DNA from: Euphorbia lathyris
Lineage: Eukaryota > Streptophyta > Magnoliopsida > Malpighiales > Euphorbiaceae
NCBI RefSeq assembly: GCF_963576675.1
Contig: NC_088915.1
Coordinates: forward strand, 32,207,501-32,271,500
Direction of reading: 5' to 3'
Length of the DNA: 64,000 nucleotides
The notes under the pieces were generated by a model, which saw nothing but the letters and a program-made list of their open reading frames with translations, was not told where the DNA came from and did not search any database. The position numbers and the translations under genes are program-made. Below, piece after piece: positions 20,906 through 32,736 of this stretch (positions are counted from its first letter, which is position 1; each line of letters starts with the position of its first letter).

Positions 20906-21251
20906 CATTTTATGGGATTCCATCTCTTCTATTTAATTAAGTGTAAAAAGAGAAGTTATTTTCTTTTCTCTGTAATGTTCTTTTTCTATGAAAGAAATAA
21001 AAAAATTCCAACTCATTTTATCTGACTCTCCCAATTTTCTTTGTTCGAGGCATGAAAAATATGGATGCTTTGTCAAACATTTTATCAAAGGTTACCTTGC
21101 TTGTGGTGCAAAGAACATGGATAAGGCTTAGATTCATATATCCATTCGGAAAGGTTATCATAACATAATAAGAAACACATTACCCAACATATGTTATAAT
21201 TTTATTTAGTGAAAAAGTTTAAAGTTTATGTATATGTAAGAAAGATTATTC

Positions 21252-21405
21252 GTATTAACAGTCTTGATCACATGCATCTTAATGAGCATGTAGAATTTGC
21301 TCATTCGCTGTTAGATCTAGACTTATTAGAAACCTAAGGTGAAGATTCAAAGCATCATAAGACTTGCTCATTAAGGTGCATGTGAAAATTCATGTCGTAT
21401 TAATT
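21252..21405. repeat. Imperfect hairpin
   Basis: cacatgcatcttaatgagca near 21269-21288 pairs with tgctcattaaggtgcatgtg near 21365-21384, with one mismatch. Weaker pairing of the outer gtattaa / ttaatac parts extends each arm to about 35 bases. No known RNA family was recognised. Confidence 0.45.
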
Positions 21406-21598
21406 AGTAAAAAAGTTCAAAGTTGGGCCTAGGTCAGGAGTACCCTGGTCTAGGCCCATGGCTGTAAGGGGGGTCCAATTTTTTTTATTAAATTGGTTTA
21501 TATATATTGGTAAATCAAGTTTATACTAAATTAAATAGGTGGGGGTACCTCGGTAAGGCTCTCAGGAGCCCCTAGTAAATACCTAGCTTAGGGTAGGG

Positions 21599-24500
21599 GT
21601 GTGGTCAGTTGTCCTCCTTTCTATGGATTTGTTATTTTGGAATGTTAGGGGTGCGGCTAGCAAGGCTACCCGTATCCATATTAATGATCTTATTAAGCAG
21701 TTTAATCCATCTTGTTTTGCTCTTTTGGAAACTAAGATTAGTGGTGAGAAAGCAGATGAGGTGGTTAAGAAGTTTAAGAACTGGCACTGTGTTAGATCGG
21801 AGGCAACTGGCCGGGCTGGGGGGATTTGGCTTTTTTGGAGGCCAGATCGGATTCATTTTGATATTCTTAGCATGGATAAGCAGTTCATTCATTGTAAAGT
21901 GAGTATTTCCGGCAATACTTCCTTTTTTATTACCCTTGTGTATGCTGACCCTATCTTGTCTAATCGAAAACGGCTCTGGGAGGTTCTCTATTCTATGAGT
22001 GTCAGCATTTCGGAGCCCTGGTTTGTGGCGGGTGACTTCAATGATATCGCCTTTATGAGTGATCAGAGAGGGGGATCCAATCATTATGTTAATCGCTGTC
22101 TGCATCACAAGAATAGTATGGATTTATGTGGGCTTTCCGATCTGGGGGCTTCTGGTCATAAATTCACTTGGAAGCGTAATAATACTTTTGTTCGATTGGA
22201 CAAAGTCTACGCTAATGTTTTAGCTCTAACTTCCTTCCCCGAGTGCTCTGTGTTGAACCTCCCGTTCCGTCATTCGGATCATTGTCCTATTTTGTTTAGA
22301 CTTTTGAGAGGTAAGCATCCTAGGGGTAAGAGACCGTTCCGGTATCAGTTAGCTTGGGAGTCCCATCCTAAGTTTAAAGAGTTCATTCATGAGAGTTGGA
22401 GACCTCATTCGTATGTACTGCAAGCTGCTGAAGGGTTCAGGAATAAGGTGCAGGGGTGGAATAGGAATGTGTTTGGGCATATTATCAGAAGGAAGAACAA
22501 GTTATTAAAGAGGATGGAGGGCATTCAACGCAGGTTGGAGGGGAGGTTTGATCATAGCCTTGAGGGCCTCCTCAGAACCCTTCAGAAGGAGCTGGAGGCT
22601 GTGCTTAGGCAGGAGGAGTTCCTTTGGTTCCAGAAGTCTCGGAAGTCCTGGATTAGAGATGGGGATCGTAATACCAAATACTTCCATCTCTCTACCCTGA
22701 TCAGAAGGCAGAGAAATAGAATTGAGGCCATTAAGGATTCTAATGGTGATTGGGTTTATGAAGATGAGGTTATTCGGAACTTAGCCCTGGATTTCTACAG
22801 AGAGCTGTTCAAAGAGGAACCTGTTCTTTTGGAGAGGGCTCACTCTATTGCTACATTTCCTTTAATCAGTGAGGATTGTAGTCAGGAGGCCTTTCAACCT
22901 ATTTCCCGAAAAGAGATTGACCAAGCTATCTTCAGCATTGGGGCTTCTAAAGCTCCTGGGATTGATGGTCTTCCGGCGGGCTTTTACCATAAGCATTGGG
23001 ATGTAGTGAAGGAAGGCATCTATAATTTTGTCTTGGGGGTGTTCAGTGGTTCGAAGGATATTGAGCTGGTTAATAGAACCCTCCTGGTTCTGATTCCTAA
23101 GATTGATAAGCCTTCTTCCTTTTTGCATATGAGACCTATCAGTCTTTGTAATGTTCTTTACAAAACTGTTACAAAGATTGTGGCTAATAGAATCCGTGGC
23201 ATTCTTCCTGCGATCATTTGTCAGAATCAGGGTAGCTTTGTGCCTGGTAGACAAATGATGGATAATGTGGTGATCGCCCAAGAGATGGTCCACACGATGA
23301 AGATTAGGAAGGGGAGGAAAGGCATTGTGGCTCTGAAGCTGGATTTAGAGAAGGCCTATGATCGAATTAATTGGGATTTCTTGATGGAGAGCCTTGAGAG
23401 AGCTAGAATCCCGGACAGCTGGAGAAGTTTAATTAAGGTATGTATTTCTTCTCCTGTGTTTCAAGTTATGGTCAATGGGGATATGTCGGAGGAATTTTCC
23501 CCGGGCAGAGGAATCCGTCAGGGGGATCCTATGAGCCCTTTCCTTTTTGTTATTGCTATGGAGAGGCTCTCTCACCTGATTCAGGATGCGATTGATAATG
23601 GGAGTTTCCACCCTGTGGCGATCAACAGCTTCTGTCCCCAGGTGACTCACTTATTCTTTGCAGATGATGTCCTTATCTTTCTTGAGGGTAATGAGGAGCA
23701 GTTGAGAGTCATTATGGATATTCTGGATTGTTTTTGTTCGGCCTCTGGGCAGAAGCTTAATATCCAGAAATCTAGGATGATGTGCTCTAAGAATATGAAT
23801 CAGAGAGTCTGTAAGAGATTAAGTGATCTCTCAAGTATTCCTCTTACTGATTCTCTTGGGAAGTATCTGGGCGTTCCCCTCCATAGTGAGCGTGTGTCTA
23901 AAGGCTCCTTCAAAGAGACTTTGGATAAAGCTAATTCGAAGTGTGCCACTTGGAAAGCCAAGACTCTGTCTCTCGCTGGCCGCCTCACGTTAATTCAATC
24001 TGTTAATTGTGCTGCTCCCAATCACATCATGCAGGCTTGTAAGCTTCCGGATCCTGTGCTTAATGATCTTGACAAGATTAACCGTAGGTTCCTGTGGGGG
24101 GAAGCTGCGGAGGGCAGGAAGATCCATCTTGTGCCTTGGAGTGAGGTTTGCCAGCCTAAAGATTCTGGGTATTAGGAAAGCAAAGGACAATAATAAAGTT
24201 TTATTAATGAAACTCCTTTGGCGTATGTGGCAAAACCCCTCCTCTCTTTGGGTTCGCCTCCTTTGTGGTAAGTATCGGAAAGACAAAATCTTCGGGGGCC
24301 CGAAAGAGAGAGTTGCTAATTGTTCCTTCCTCTGGAAAGGACTTAGTGCTGTGTTTGATGAGTTCTGCTCGGGAGTTGGCCTGGAGGTGGGGAATGGTAA
24401 GTCCATTAGTTTCTGGTTTGATAACTGGATTGGGGATAAACCGTTAATTGAGGTGTGTTCTTCCCCCCCCCCCCCCCCCCCCGCCTAGTGATATACGCAA

Positions 24501-25728
24501 CTGGAGGATTGCCGATGTGGTTGACTCGGAAGGGGACTGGATCTGGTCAAAGTTTGATACTTTCTTTAGCCTTGAGACTCTCCTTAGAATGCGGGGAGTG
24601 AAGGTGAGTAATCAAGAGGAAGACTTGGATAGGCACTGTTGGGCGCTGACTAACAATGGAGTTTATTCTTGCAAATCGGCCTTTGAAGCTTTCTCTCTCT
24701 TTAGATCTGATCCTCCCTCGGATGTGTGGAAGTCGATTTGGACCCTTAAAGTTCCTTTCCGTATTAGGAGTTTCCTGTGGCTGGGTGTTAAGGACAGGCT
24801 TCTTACTAATTCGGATAGGCACAGAAGGCACTTGACTGATTCTGGAGCTTGCAGTAGATGCAGAGGTCATGTTGAGACTTTGTGCCATGCTCTTAGAGAT
24901 TGCTCTAATAGTAAAGAGGTTTGGAGGAAAATTCTCCCACACCATATTTTCTCTTCCTTCATGGCACATTCTGAGGTCGACTGGTTCTCTGATGGTGTTA
25001 GAGGAAAGTTGCTTCCATACATGGAGCATGGTGACATTTTCTTTGCTATTATCTGTCACCAAGTTTGGAAATGGAGAAACGAGGAGATTTTTGGAGATAA
25101 AACTGTTTTTATGACAAACTTAGCTGATTTCTTCTCGAAAAAACTTTTCTCTATTATCGATAGTTTCAAAGGAGAGTCCCTTGCCAGAGCCTCTCAGTGT
25201 TGTGATGTCCATCTCGTGGGATGGAGCAGGCCAAGAGAGGGGGTTGTGAAGCTGAATACTGATGGTTCCTGCCTCAGTAACGGTAAGATTGCGGCTGGAG
25301 GTGTGCTTAGAGATGTAGGGGGCGTCTGGCTTTCTGGGTTCTCCCAGAATTTAGGGTTGGGTTCTTCCTTTTCTGCGGAGCTCTGGGCTATTCTTACTGG
25401 AATCAATCTTGCTAAAAGGCTGGGTGTTAAGAGGCTCTCTGTGGAGTCTGATAATTTGGAAGCAATCAAAATGATTTCTGAGAATCATTCTATGGGTCTT
25501 AACAGTCGCAACCTCATCAAAGCTATTATAAGGCTTTGCTCCTCCTTTGAGTTCGTAGAGTTCAGACACATTTTTAGAGAGCAGAATCGTGTTGCTGATC
25601 GCTTGGCGGCGGCGGGCCATGAAGGGACGTTAGGCGTTACTACCCTTCCTGTTTCCCCTAATTTCATCTCTCATCTTCTCTTAGAAGATAGGATTGGGGT
25701 TAGCTTCCCTAGGCTAATTCCTGGGTAG
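21599..25728 (+). pseudogene. LINE ORF2 polyprotein with two frame breaks
   Basis: The first open segment (21599-24175, 858 codons) has the endonuclease-exonuclease-phosphatase domain (LLFWNVRGA, LLETKISG, GDFNDIA, SDHCPI) and reverse transcriptase (KAPGIDGLPAGFY, NQGSFVPGRQ, LDLEKAYDRINW, GIRQGDPMSPFLF, FFADDVLIF near 23655). Near 24150-24165 an indel shifts the frame; the zf-RVT start continues in another frame to 24488. A second break lies at a run of 20 C (24463-24482), after which 24484-25728 encodes the rest of zf-RVT and an RNase H domain (NTDGSCL, SAELWAI, VESDN, RVADRLAAAGH). The coding ability is otherwise well preserved, so only two small lesions separate it from an intact ORF2. 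Confidence 0.88.
24463..24482 (+). repeat. Poly-C tract of 20 within LINE ORF2
   Basis: There are twenty consecutive C after gtgtgttctt, followed by gcctag. The tract encodes a run of proline in any frame, and it is here that the reading frame changes, so slippage is the likely cause. Assembly or sequencing error in the homopolymer is equally possible. Confidence 0.7.
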
Positions 25729-25940
25729 TTTGTTGTTATTCGTTTTTCTTTTCCTTTTCTACCAAAAAAAAAAAAAAAATAGGTGTTCCAGTGATTAAGA
25801 ATGCAATCTCTATTGAAAGGATCTAGGTTTCGGATCCCTCAAAAAACAAGTGTTTTTTCTCAAAAAAAATAATAATTACACAAACATTTGGCTTTTTAAA
25901 AAAAAAATATTAAAAAATTTAAATTCACTTCTAAACACTT

Positions 25941-26188
25941 ATTTATAATTCTTTCAAAAAAACTTATTTATAATTATGTCAAATTATACTTTAAATTAAA
26001 TCAAACTAATAAAATTATTATTTTTAATATATTTTAAAGATTAAATCTGATAAATTAACTATCTATTTATAATTCTTTCAGAAAAACTTATTTATAATTA
26101 TGTCAAATTATACTTTAAATTAAATCAAACTAATAAAAAATTTATTTTTAATATATTTTAAAGATTAAATCTGATAAATTAACTGTTT
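25941..26188 (+). repeat. Tandem duplication, 124-bp unit, two copies
   Basis: atttataattctttca at 25941 recurs at 26065. The two copies stay in register through ctgataaattaact with a handful of substitutions. The unit is AT-rich and non-coding. Confidence 0.8.
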
Positions 26189-27219
26189 AGAATATATTTA
26201 AGGTTTATAATTTATTGGGATCTAAATTTTTTTAATTAGAGTATAAAATCATACTTTATTTCTTATATATAAAAAATAATAACATATTGAAAAATAATTT
26301 TGATGATATGATTTAATTGTAATTTTGTAATCAATTGTGATATTCATGTAAATAGCTCTAAAAATTATTTAGGTTTTAAATACTCCAAATAATTAATATC
26401 TTAAATTTAAAAGAGGTCCAATTGATTTTTTTTTATTATAGATTGAGGGTTAATTTAAGAATTAAACTAATATTTGGCCTATGTGGTATGTAAAATTTTG
26501 TCATATCATTTGGTAATATTTTCTCTTGAAGTACTTTCATAAGTGAAATTTAACTCATTTTAGATGCAAAACTAATCGCTTTGTTTTTTTTTTTTTGTCA
26601 AATGATATAATTTTTGACACGTGATATATATACATGACAATTGATTTAATTGCTTACTAAATAAATTTAATATGTATTTTTTAAAAAAAAAATTGCGCAA
26701 TGCGCTTACATTAAAGAAGAAAGAAAAATTCCCACCAGACCCGGATGTGATTCAAACCCATGACCTCCCAAGGCATAGGTAAGCACTCAACCACTAAAAT
26801 AAATTTAATATGTAGATAAATAAAGAATTAATGAAATACTTTTTTATTTACCATGTATTGAAATATATTTTAAATTTTTTACATAAAATATTTCTATTAA
26901 AGGGGTTTTCATTTATCATTTTCCTTAGGACCCATAAATTATCAGAAACGGCCCTGATAGATGCAAATATAAGAAAAATTATTCACATTAATTATTTAAG
27001 TAATTAATAATTGATATTGAAATCTAAAAAGATGATTGTTGACATAGTCAATTTTTTCGATATGATTATAATGAATTTTATGTTGAAGAATATTATGCAT
27101 GTTTAAGAAATTAATGTAGATAAAAGTATGTAATTTTTAGATATGACAAGTGCTTTTATGAAATCTAGAGCATTAAGATTGATAAAGAAGGGACCACAAT
27201 TATACTGATAAAGCTTTTA
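26189..27219. other. AT-rich intergenic DNA with a SINE-like segment
   Basis: At about 26688-26805 the minus strand reads tggttgagtgcttacc (A-box-like) and, about 40 bases on, gggtttgaatca (B-box-like), then a T/C-rich stretch and ttaatgtaagcgcattgcgc. This looks like a tRNA-derived SINE in minus orientation; TSDs were not found. The remaining bases hold no recognised feature. Confidence 0.4.
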
Positions 27220-28486
27220 CTATAAAAGACATACCCATTTTTTCGGAGGTGGTCTAATACAAGCATTTTGTTGACGCAACACAAATATAATATATTAAAG
27301 ACTTGTTAAAGGATGTAAGCTTAAGCAATTGTACAACAACAAGCTCTTTCCCAATAGGCATAAAGTTAGATGAATGTTTACCTTTACTGACTAGTTTAGA
27401 AATCTTGTTCTGACACGATAATTAAGCTAATACATATATCAACCAATTCAATTACATATGAACCTTGCTTTACATGATTTGCGCTATTTATCTGGTACGA
27501 TTCATGTGGAATTGTATTTTTCAGGAGTTAATAATTTTCATTTGAAGGCAATGTTGTAAAAGACGCTAGCCGCTAGTCGGACGAATAAAGCCCTCGCGAA
27601 TTAATCGAATTTGTATTTTTTTTAGTTTTTATTAAATAAATTATTATATATATACAATTAAAATGTGAATTATACTAGGTAAAAATAATAATAATATAAA
27701 ATATTTAGAATAGAAAAACATATATATATATATTAATATAGTTTACATTAATGTCTTTGAAAAAATAAAAAATGGGACAACAAAATAACATTACTAATAA
27801 AATGTGTCAAAAAATAATAATATGATAGTTTAAGGTTTTATTTTTTTTTTGTTATTTAATATTTTATTTAAAATTAAAAAAATTTGACATAAAATTTAAG
27901 GGTAAATTTTTTAAACTGGATGGCTAAAAATTGATAAATCGAGTTATACCGTCCGACTTGAGGAAATCGGGATGGTGTTCTAACAATCCCTATCTAGGCA
28001 GCAGCCTCGACCAATTTTTAGAACACTGGTTGAGAGCATATACAGAATCTGATTGAGCTAGGTGCAAAATAACTCGAAGGTTAGTTACGGGTTATTGCAT
28101 TATGTTAGATGAGAGTTTGGTGTCATGGTAGTCCAAGAAACAACCAATAGTGAGTCAATCTTCTACTGAAGGAGAATAACGAGTTATGACAACTATCAGG
28201 TGCGAATTGAAATGGCTCTCATATATTCTCGAGAAGTTTAACATTGATTTAAAGCTTCCTATTCTCATGTATTGCGATAACCAGGTAAAGATTCATATCA
28301 CTGTAATCCGGTGTTCCATAAGTGAACGAAGCATTTGGATATTGATTGTCATGTTGTTAGAGAACATTTGACAAAATGGTTCATTCACATGGTTTATATT
28401 TCCACATATAATCAATTAACAAAGCCTTTATCTAAACATCAAATGGAACCAATTTTTACCATTCAACTTCAACTTAGAGGAAGGGG
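27220..28486 (+). pseudogene. Decayed copia RT-RNase H remnant
   Basis: Broken frames retain recognisable Ty1/copia order: an RT thumb region (YIKDLLKDVSLSNCTTT near 27290), a connecting region (HMNLALHDLRYLSGT, NNFHLKA near 27540) and RNase H (TGYCIMLDESLVSW, KKQPIVSQSSTEGE near 28140, a CDNQ motif near 28280). Many stops and frameshifts are present. A MITE at 27551-28029 splits the RNase H region. A polypurine tract (agaggaaggggg) ends the segment just before the 3' LTR start tgttaaaaagg. The upstream gag and integrase are missing or unrecognisable. Confidence 0.7.
27551..28029. mobile_element. hAT-like MITE inside the copia RNase H region
   Basis: Left end atgttgtaaaagacgctag and right end ttttagaacactgg are imperfect inverted repeats. 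The flanks ttgaaggca (27542-27550) and ttgagagca (28030-28038) are a decayed 8-9 bp TSD. Copia protein homology resumes directly after the right flank (AYTES), which fixes the insertion boundaries. Confidence 0.6.
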
Positions 28487-28650
28487 GTGTTAAAAAGGTA
28501 AAAATGTAATAGAAATAGCCAGTGGCCATAGCAATTAGCTAGTTGATATTTTCTATTCTCTCTTAGTTATTAATCCTTTCTATTGTTGTATATATATAGA
28601 CATTAAAGTGTTGTTCACAATTCGTTTCTAAGCTTAGCTTTATAGGTAGC
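28487..28650 (+). repeat. Probable 3' LTR of the decayed copia
   Basis: It starts tgttaaaaagg immediately after the polypurine tract and has a TATA-like tgtatatatataga near 28590. The right boundary is estimated; no matching 5' LTR was found in the window. Confidence 0.45.
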
Positions 28651-29005
28651 CATTATTATTGAATTTTAATTTAGCAAATATAAAGACAAATGCTTATTTT
28701 TCGGACTGAAATTAGCATATTACAATAACGTTTTGGATAAATGTTTTATTTTTTCCTTAAAAGTTATATTAAAATTTTCCTTATAGTAAGGGCATATTGG
28801 GTACATGTTGATCCTTTTTAAGACAAGAATATATACAGAAAAGGCATGTTGAATCACATATTCAAGGGATCAAAATCTTGAATTCTTCAACGCCACCACT
28901 TTCCATATTTACCATATTCCATCTCTACCTTCTCTTCAACCTCAAGATTTCTGATTCATTTTCTAATTTCCATTGATCGCTGAAAATCCATACTATTGAA
29001 GCCCT

Positions 29006-30748
29006 ATGATAGGAAGGGGCTCCAACAAATTCTGGTACATTATTTTGGCCTCTTTTCTTTTATGGTTTTTATTGCTTTTCTTCCGTCATTCTGATTTACA
29101 AAATTACAATACCCAAGTTTCCTTATACAGAACCCATTTTATTGATACATATGAATCTTATTCTGTTCATAAGAGTAACAATAACAATGACAAGGAAATC
29201 AAACATCAATCACAGGATATTCATGCTAAAGAATCTGTTGTAGCTCCCATTCCTATTGAAATTGGAAGTGAACCAAAGATCAAGAAAGATGTGAGACCTG
29301 ATAACCACCAAAAGTACCTTACTGTGAATGAGACCAAATCCATCAACAAAGTTTTTGCAAGCACAGATTATAAAAATCTTACTTCTGTTTCTGTTGAGAA
29401 AATCAACAAACAGCCTAGTATTAATGGGGATTCAGATTCGGAATCATGTTCGGGGAGATACATTTATATGCATCGTATTCCCAGACAATTCAATGAAGAT
29501 TTGATTAAGCATTGTGAGTTGCTAAGTGAATGGAGTAATATGTGCATTTTCGTGTCGAATTTCGGGTTCGGTCCTAGGCTTAGTGATGCTAGTTTCGTTC
29601 CAAAAACAGGATGGTTTCACACTAATCAATTCATGTTGGAAGTCATTTTCCATAACAGGATGAAAACATACAAGTGTTTAACAAATGATTCATCCTTAGC
29701 ATCAGCAATTTTTGTGCCTTACTATGCCGGTCTTGATGTAGCTAGATATCTATGGGATTCAAATAACCAAATGAAAGATTACAATCCTAATAGTCTTACA
29801 AAGTGGTTAAGAAAGAGACCTGAATGGAAAAAACTATCTGGTAGAGATCATTTTTTGGTTGCAGGAAGAATAACTTGGGATTTCAGGAGAACAACAGATG
29901 AAGCTTCAGGCTGGGGAAACAAGCTTATGTTTTTGCCTGAATCTAAAAACATGACCATTTTAACAATCGAATCAAGTCCTTGGCACGCTAACGATTTCGC
30001 CATCCCTTATCCTTCTTATTTCCATCCTTCAACAGATGAACAAGTCTACACATGGCAGAATAGAGTGAAGAACCTGAACAGGAAGTACTTGTTTTCATTT
30101 GCAGGCGGACCTAGGCCGCCTGCCAAGGACAGAATTCGAGCTAAGATCGTTGAGCAATGTCGATTTCAAACTAAAAGGTGCAAGCTTCTTGAATGTCAGG
30201 ATAAAGGGAATAAATGTTATAAACCAGTTAATGTGATGAAATTCTTTCAGACATCTTCATTCTGTCTACAACCTCCAGGGGATTCTTACACAAGGCGTTC
30301 GACTTTTGATTCCATTTTAGCAGGTTGTATTCCAGTTTTCTTCCATCCGGGTTCAGCTTACGTTCAGTATTCGTGGCATTTCCCAAAAGATTATACAAAA
30401 TACTCAGTGTTCATACCAGAGGATGAGGTAAACAATGGAAACACAAGCATTGAGAGTGTACTAGATAAGATACCGAAAGGGAAAAGAATAGCTATGAGAG
30501 AGCAAGTGATAAAGCTAATACCAGGAGTGGTGTATGGATATCCAAATTCAAGCATGGAAATACTTGAAGATGCATTTGATATTAGTATTGATGGAGTTCT
30601 AGAAAGAGTTGAGAATATTAGAAGGAATATTAGAGAAGGAAAGAATGTTAGTAGTGTTAATGAGGAAAAGGAAGAATTCAGTTGGAAGAAAAACTTGATT
30701 GGGACAAGTGCTGAACATGATTGGGAAAAATTCTTTAGAAAACAGTAG
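29006..30748 (+). CDS. GT47 exostosin-family glycosyltransferase, MUR3-like
   Basis: This is a single open exon of 580 codons. The protein is a type II membrane protein: a short cytosolic tail, one membrane helix (about residues 9-27, FWYIILASFLLWFLLLFF), a variable stem, then a GT47 domain from about residue 150. Family signatures in order are YIYMHRIPRQFNEDLI, GWFHTNQFMLEVIFHNR, FVPYYAGLDVARYLW, GRDHFLVAGRITWDFRR, SPWHANDFAIPYP, RKYLFSFAGGPRP, SSFCLQPPGDSYTRRSTFDS and GCIPVFFHPGSAY. This pattern is that of the MUR3 / xyloglucan galactosyltransferase subgroup, which adds galactose (or galacturonate in some members) to xyloglucan side chains in the Golgi. The exact linkage cannot be told from sequence. 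The ATG at 29006 is the first in frame and places the membrane helix correctly. A TATA-like atatatac lies near 28829. Confidence 0.93.
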   Translation: MIGRGSNKFWYIILASFLLWFLLLFFRHSDLQNYNTQVSLYRTHFIDTYESYSVHKSNNNNDKEIKHQSQDIHAKESVVAPIPIEIGSEPKIKKDVRPDNHQKYLTVNETKSINKVFASTDYKNLTSVSVEKINKQPSINGDSDSESCSGRYIYMHRIPRQFNEDLIKHCELLSEWSNMCIFVSNFGFGPRLSDASFVPKTGWFHTNQFMLEVIFHNRMKTYKCLTNDSSLASAIFVPYYAGLDVARYLWDSNNQMKDYNPNSLTKWLRKRPEWKKLSGRDHFLVAGRITWDFRRTTDEASGWGNKLMFLPESKNMTILTIESSPWHANDFAIPYPSYFHPSTDEQVYTWQNRVKNLNRKYLFSFAGGPRPPAKDRIRAKIVEQCRFQTKRCKLLECQDKGNKCYKPVNVMKFFQTSSFCLQPPGDSYTRRSTFDSILAGCIPVFFHPGSAYVQYSWHFPKDYTKYSVFIPEDEVNNGNTSIESVLDKIPKGKRIAMREQVIKLIPGVVYGYPNSSMEILEDAFDISIDGVLERVENIRRNIREGKNVSSVNEEKEEFSWKKNLIGTSAEHDWEKFFRKQ

Positions 30749-31397
30749 TAGCTTATTAATTTTTACTTGTACAAAATAGACTAAACTAGGCCTTTTTCTT
30801 TTCTGCTAATAAATTTTAGCTATAAAACATTCTTTTTAATTTTTTATTTTCTTTGAGGAAGCGATAGATTTATGCTTAAGATATGAAATTGTCAAATTAT
30901 CCCAAACGTTTCCAATAGATCAGTTTTAGAAAAATGTCGACATGCTACTTTGATTATTGTTTTACCGTTACATAGCACATCTGAAATGAAATTTTTTTTT
31001 TAGTATTTCGAGAGTAATACTCTCGATAAATGAATTCAGAACACATGTATATATATTTTTTCTTTTCACCAATCATGTTCATATAGTGGTATTTAAAACG
31101 ATTTTCATTGATTAGAAATATTACTCCCGAAGTACTGTAAAATTTCTCTATTTGAGACAAGTTATTTATATACCATAGCAGTTTCGTATATTTTGATATG
31201 TTATTTGTAAATGCGTTAATAACCTAATTAAACATTTTATACACTTTTTTTTTTTTGTAATTAACTTATAGGTAACAGACATTAGTTGTTGGTATTTTGT
31301 CAAAGATATTTGCAATTGTGTTGGTAACATATTTAATAAATTTTTTTTTACATAATTGATGGTTAAAATTTGTAACTATAACGATAAAATAATATTA
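30749..31397. other. 3' flank of the GT47 gene
   Basis: AT-rich sequence with no further gene. It should contain the 3' UTR and polyadenylation signals (aataaa-like words near 30808), but none can be fixed precisely. Confidence 0.4.
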
Positions 31398-31856
31398 GGC
31401 ATAAAGCACTATTTGGTACCTGATCTATCTAAAATTTTGTTATTTGGTCCCTGATTTATTATTTGATCATATTTGGCTCCTGATCTATTCCAATTTGTGA
31501 AATTTAATTCAATTTATATTAAAACTTAACCGAATCGTTATCTTATTGATAAGTAACGATATTTTGACACTTGAACTTAATAAATTTTAATTTAGGATTT
31601 GTTTTTTTATTTTTTTATTTTTTAATCTAATTAATTATTTCCACATAATAAAAAACTTTAAGAAATATCACATGTCAAGTTCAAGTGCATAATATCGTTA
31701 TTTGTCAATGGGATAACGATTTCGTTAAATATCCATATAAATTGGGTGAAATTTCACCAATTGGGATAGGTCGGGGGCCAAATGTGACTAAATGATAGAT
31801 CATGGGTCAAATGATAAAATTTTGGATAGATCAGAAGCCAAATAATGCTTTAAGCC
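31398..31856. mobile_element. 459-bp MITE with about 190-bp inverted repeats
   Basis: Left end ggcataaagcactatttgg and right end ccaaataatgctttaagcc are inverted. Homology continues inward through ttggtccctgat, aatttgtgaaattt and gttatcttattgataa blocks for most of the element. Flanks ataatatta and aataatata are a probable 9-bp TSD, pointing to a MULE-type MITE. Confidence 0.7.
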
Positions 31857-32393
31857 AATAATATATTCAAATTTTCTATTAGGTATATGTAAAATTAATC
31901 TTATTTGGAAACGTTAGGAGTAAAAATTTATCATTTTATATGTTAAGAGCATCTCTCACTGTCTCTTAGTTTGACTCGTATGTTAAAATTTTAGGATGGA
32001 TAGTTAAAAATCAACTCCAACAATTTTAGACAATTTGATAAAAAAAATGTTATTAACTTATATGTGACAGACTTAGTTATTAACATTTTAATAAAAAAAA
32101 TTAAAATGTGGTAGTAACAAAGTAAATATTTTAAGCATAATTGAGGTTTAAAATGTATGACATGACAATTAAATATAATTGATGTTTGAAATGTTATATA
32201 TATTTAAATAACATACACATAAGTTTTTCCAAATTTTTTATAACATATGAAAAAATTGATCATGTTTAAAAACGTTATAATTAAATTTATATCATTTTAT
32301 ATGCTAAAGAAAAATTTATATAAAACATAATTTATAACTTAATTTCATCTTTATCTTACCTAAAATTTCAGCCGCTTAAGGCCACATGCTATC
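31857..32393. other. AT-rich spacer
   Basis: There is no gene or clear repeat boundary. Sequence near 31950-32110 (gagcatctctcactgtctc, cttatatgtgacagactta) resembles nearby intergenic sequence at 31250-31300. Confidence 0.35.
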
Positions 32394-32452
32394 TAGGGTT
32401 TTTCTGCCCTTCGTCTCCCTCCCTCTATATAAACGAGCTAAATCCCTAAACG
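32394..32452 (+). promoter_or_regulatory. Telo-box and TATA promoter
   Basis: ctagggtttt at 32394-32403 and the inverted aatccctaaa at about 32440 are telo-box motifs. A TATATAAA box sits at 32426-32433 within a pyrimidine-rich stretch. In plants this combination is typical of ribosomal-protein, translation-factor and snoRNA genes. No coding exon was found downstream before the RTE insertion. Confidence 0.5.
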
Positions 32453-32736
32453 AGATTCAGAATTCAAGCTATGTATTTTTTGAACCACAAATAATCAATG
32501 TAATCTACTGGTTTTTTTACGGTTTTGAAGCCTAGTATTGCAATTCTGTGATTACTATAAGATTGGTCACAGAATCTATGTTAGGCAATAGTAAGGTTTT
32601 AATTTTTATTTCCATAAAATCTTAAGGGTTTCATGTTTTTAAAAACTCTACCATTAACTCCATTTTCCATTTTCTTTGGGAAGTTTTGGTGACATGGTAG
32701 ATACGTTTGTTGTTTAAATTTTTGATATGGGGATGA

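Larger units (their letters stand above)
21542..25776 (+). mobile_element. L1-type LINE with nearly full ORF2
   Basis: aaataggtg is found at both ends (21533-21541 and 25777-25785). The right copy follows an A tail of about 16 bases, so the exact TSD length is ambiguous. The element carries a complete endonuclease-RT-zf-RVT-RNase H ORF2 but no ORF1, so it is 5'-truncated just upstream of ORF2. A possible SINE fragment (tgttccagtgattaag, ggtttcggatcc) lies directly after the right TSD. Confidence 0.85.

Noticed and set aside
32543..32577. H/ACA snoRNA from the attctgtga / tcacagaat hairpin
   Set aside because: The nine-base stem is perfect, but no second hairpin, H box or ACA box with correct spacing was found.
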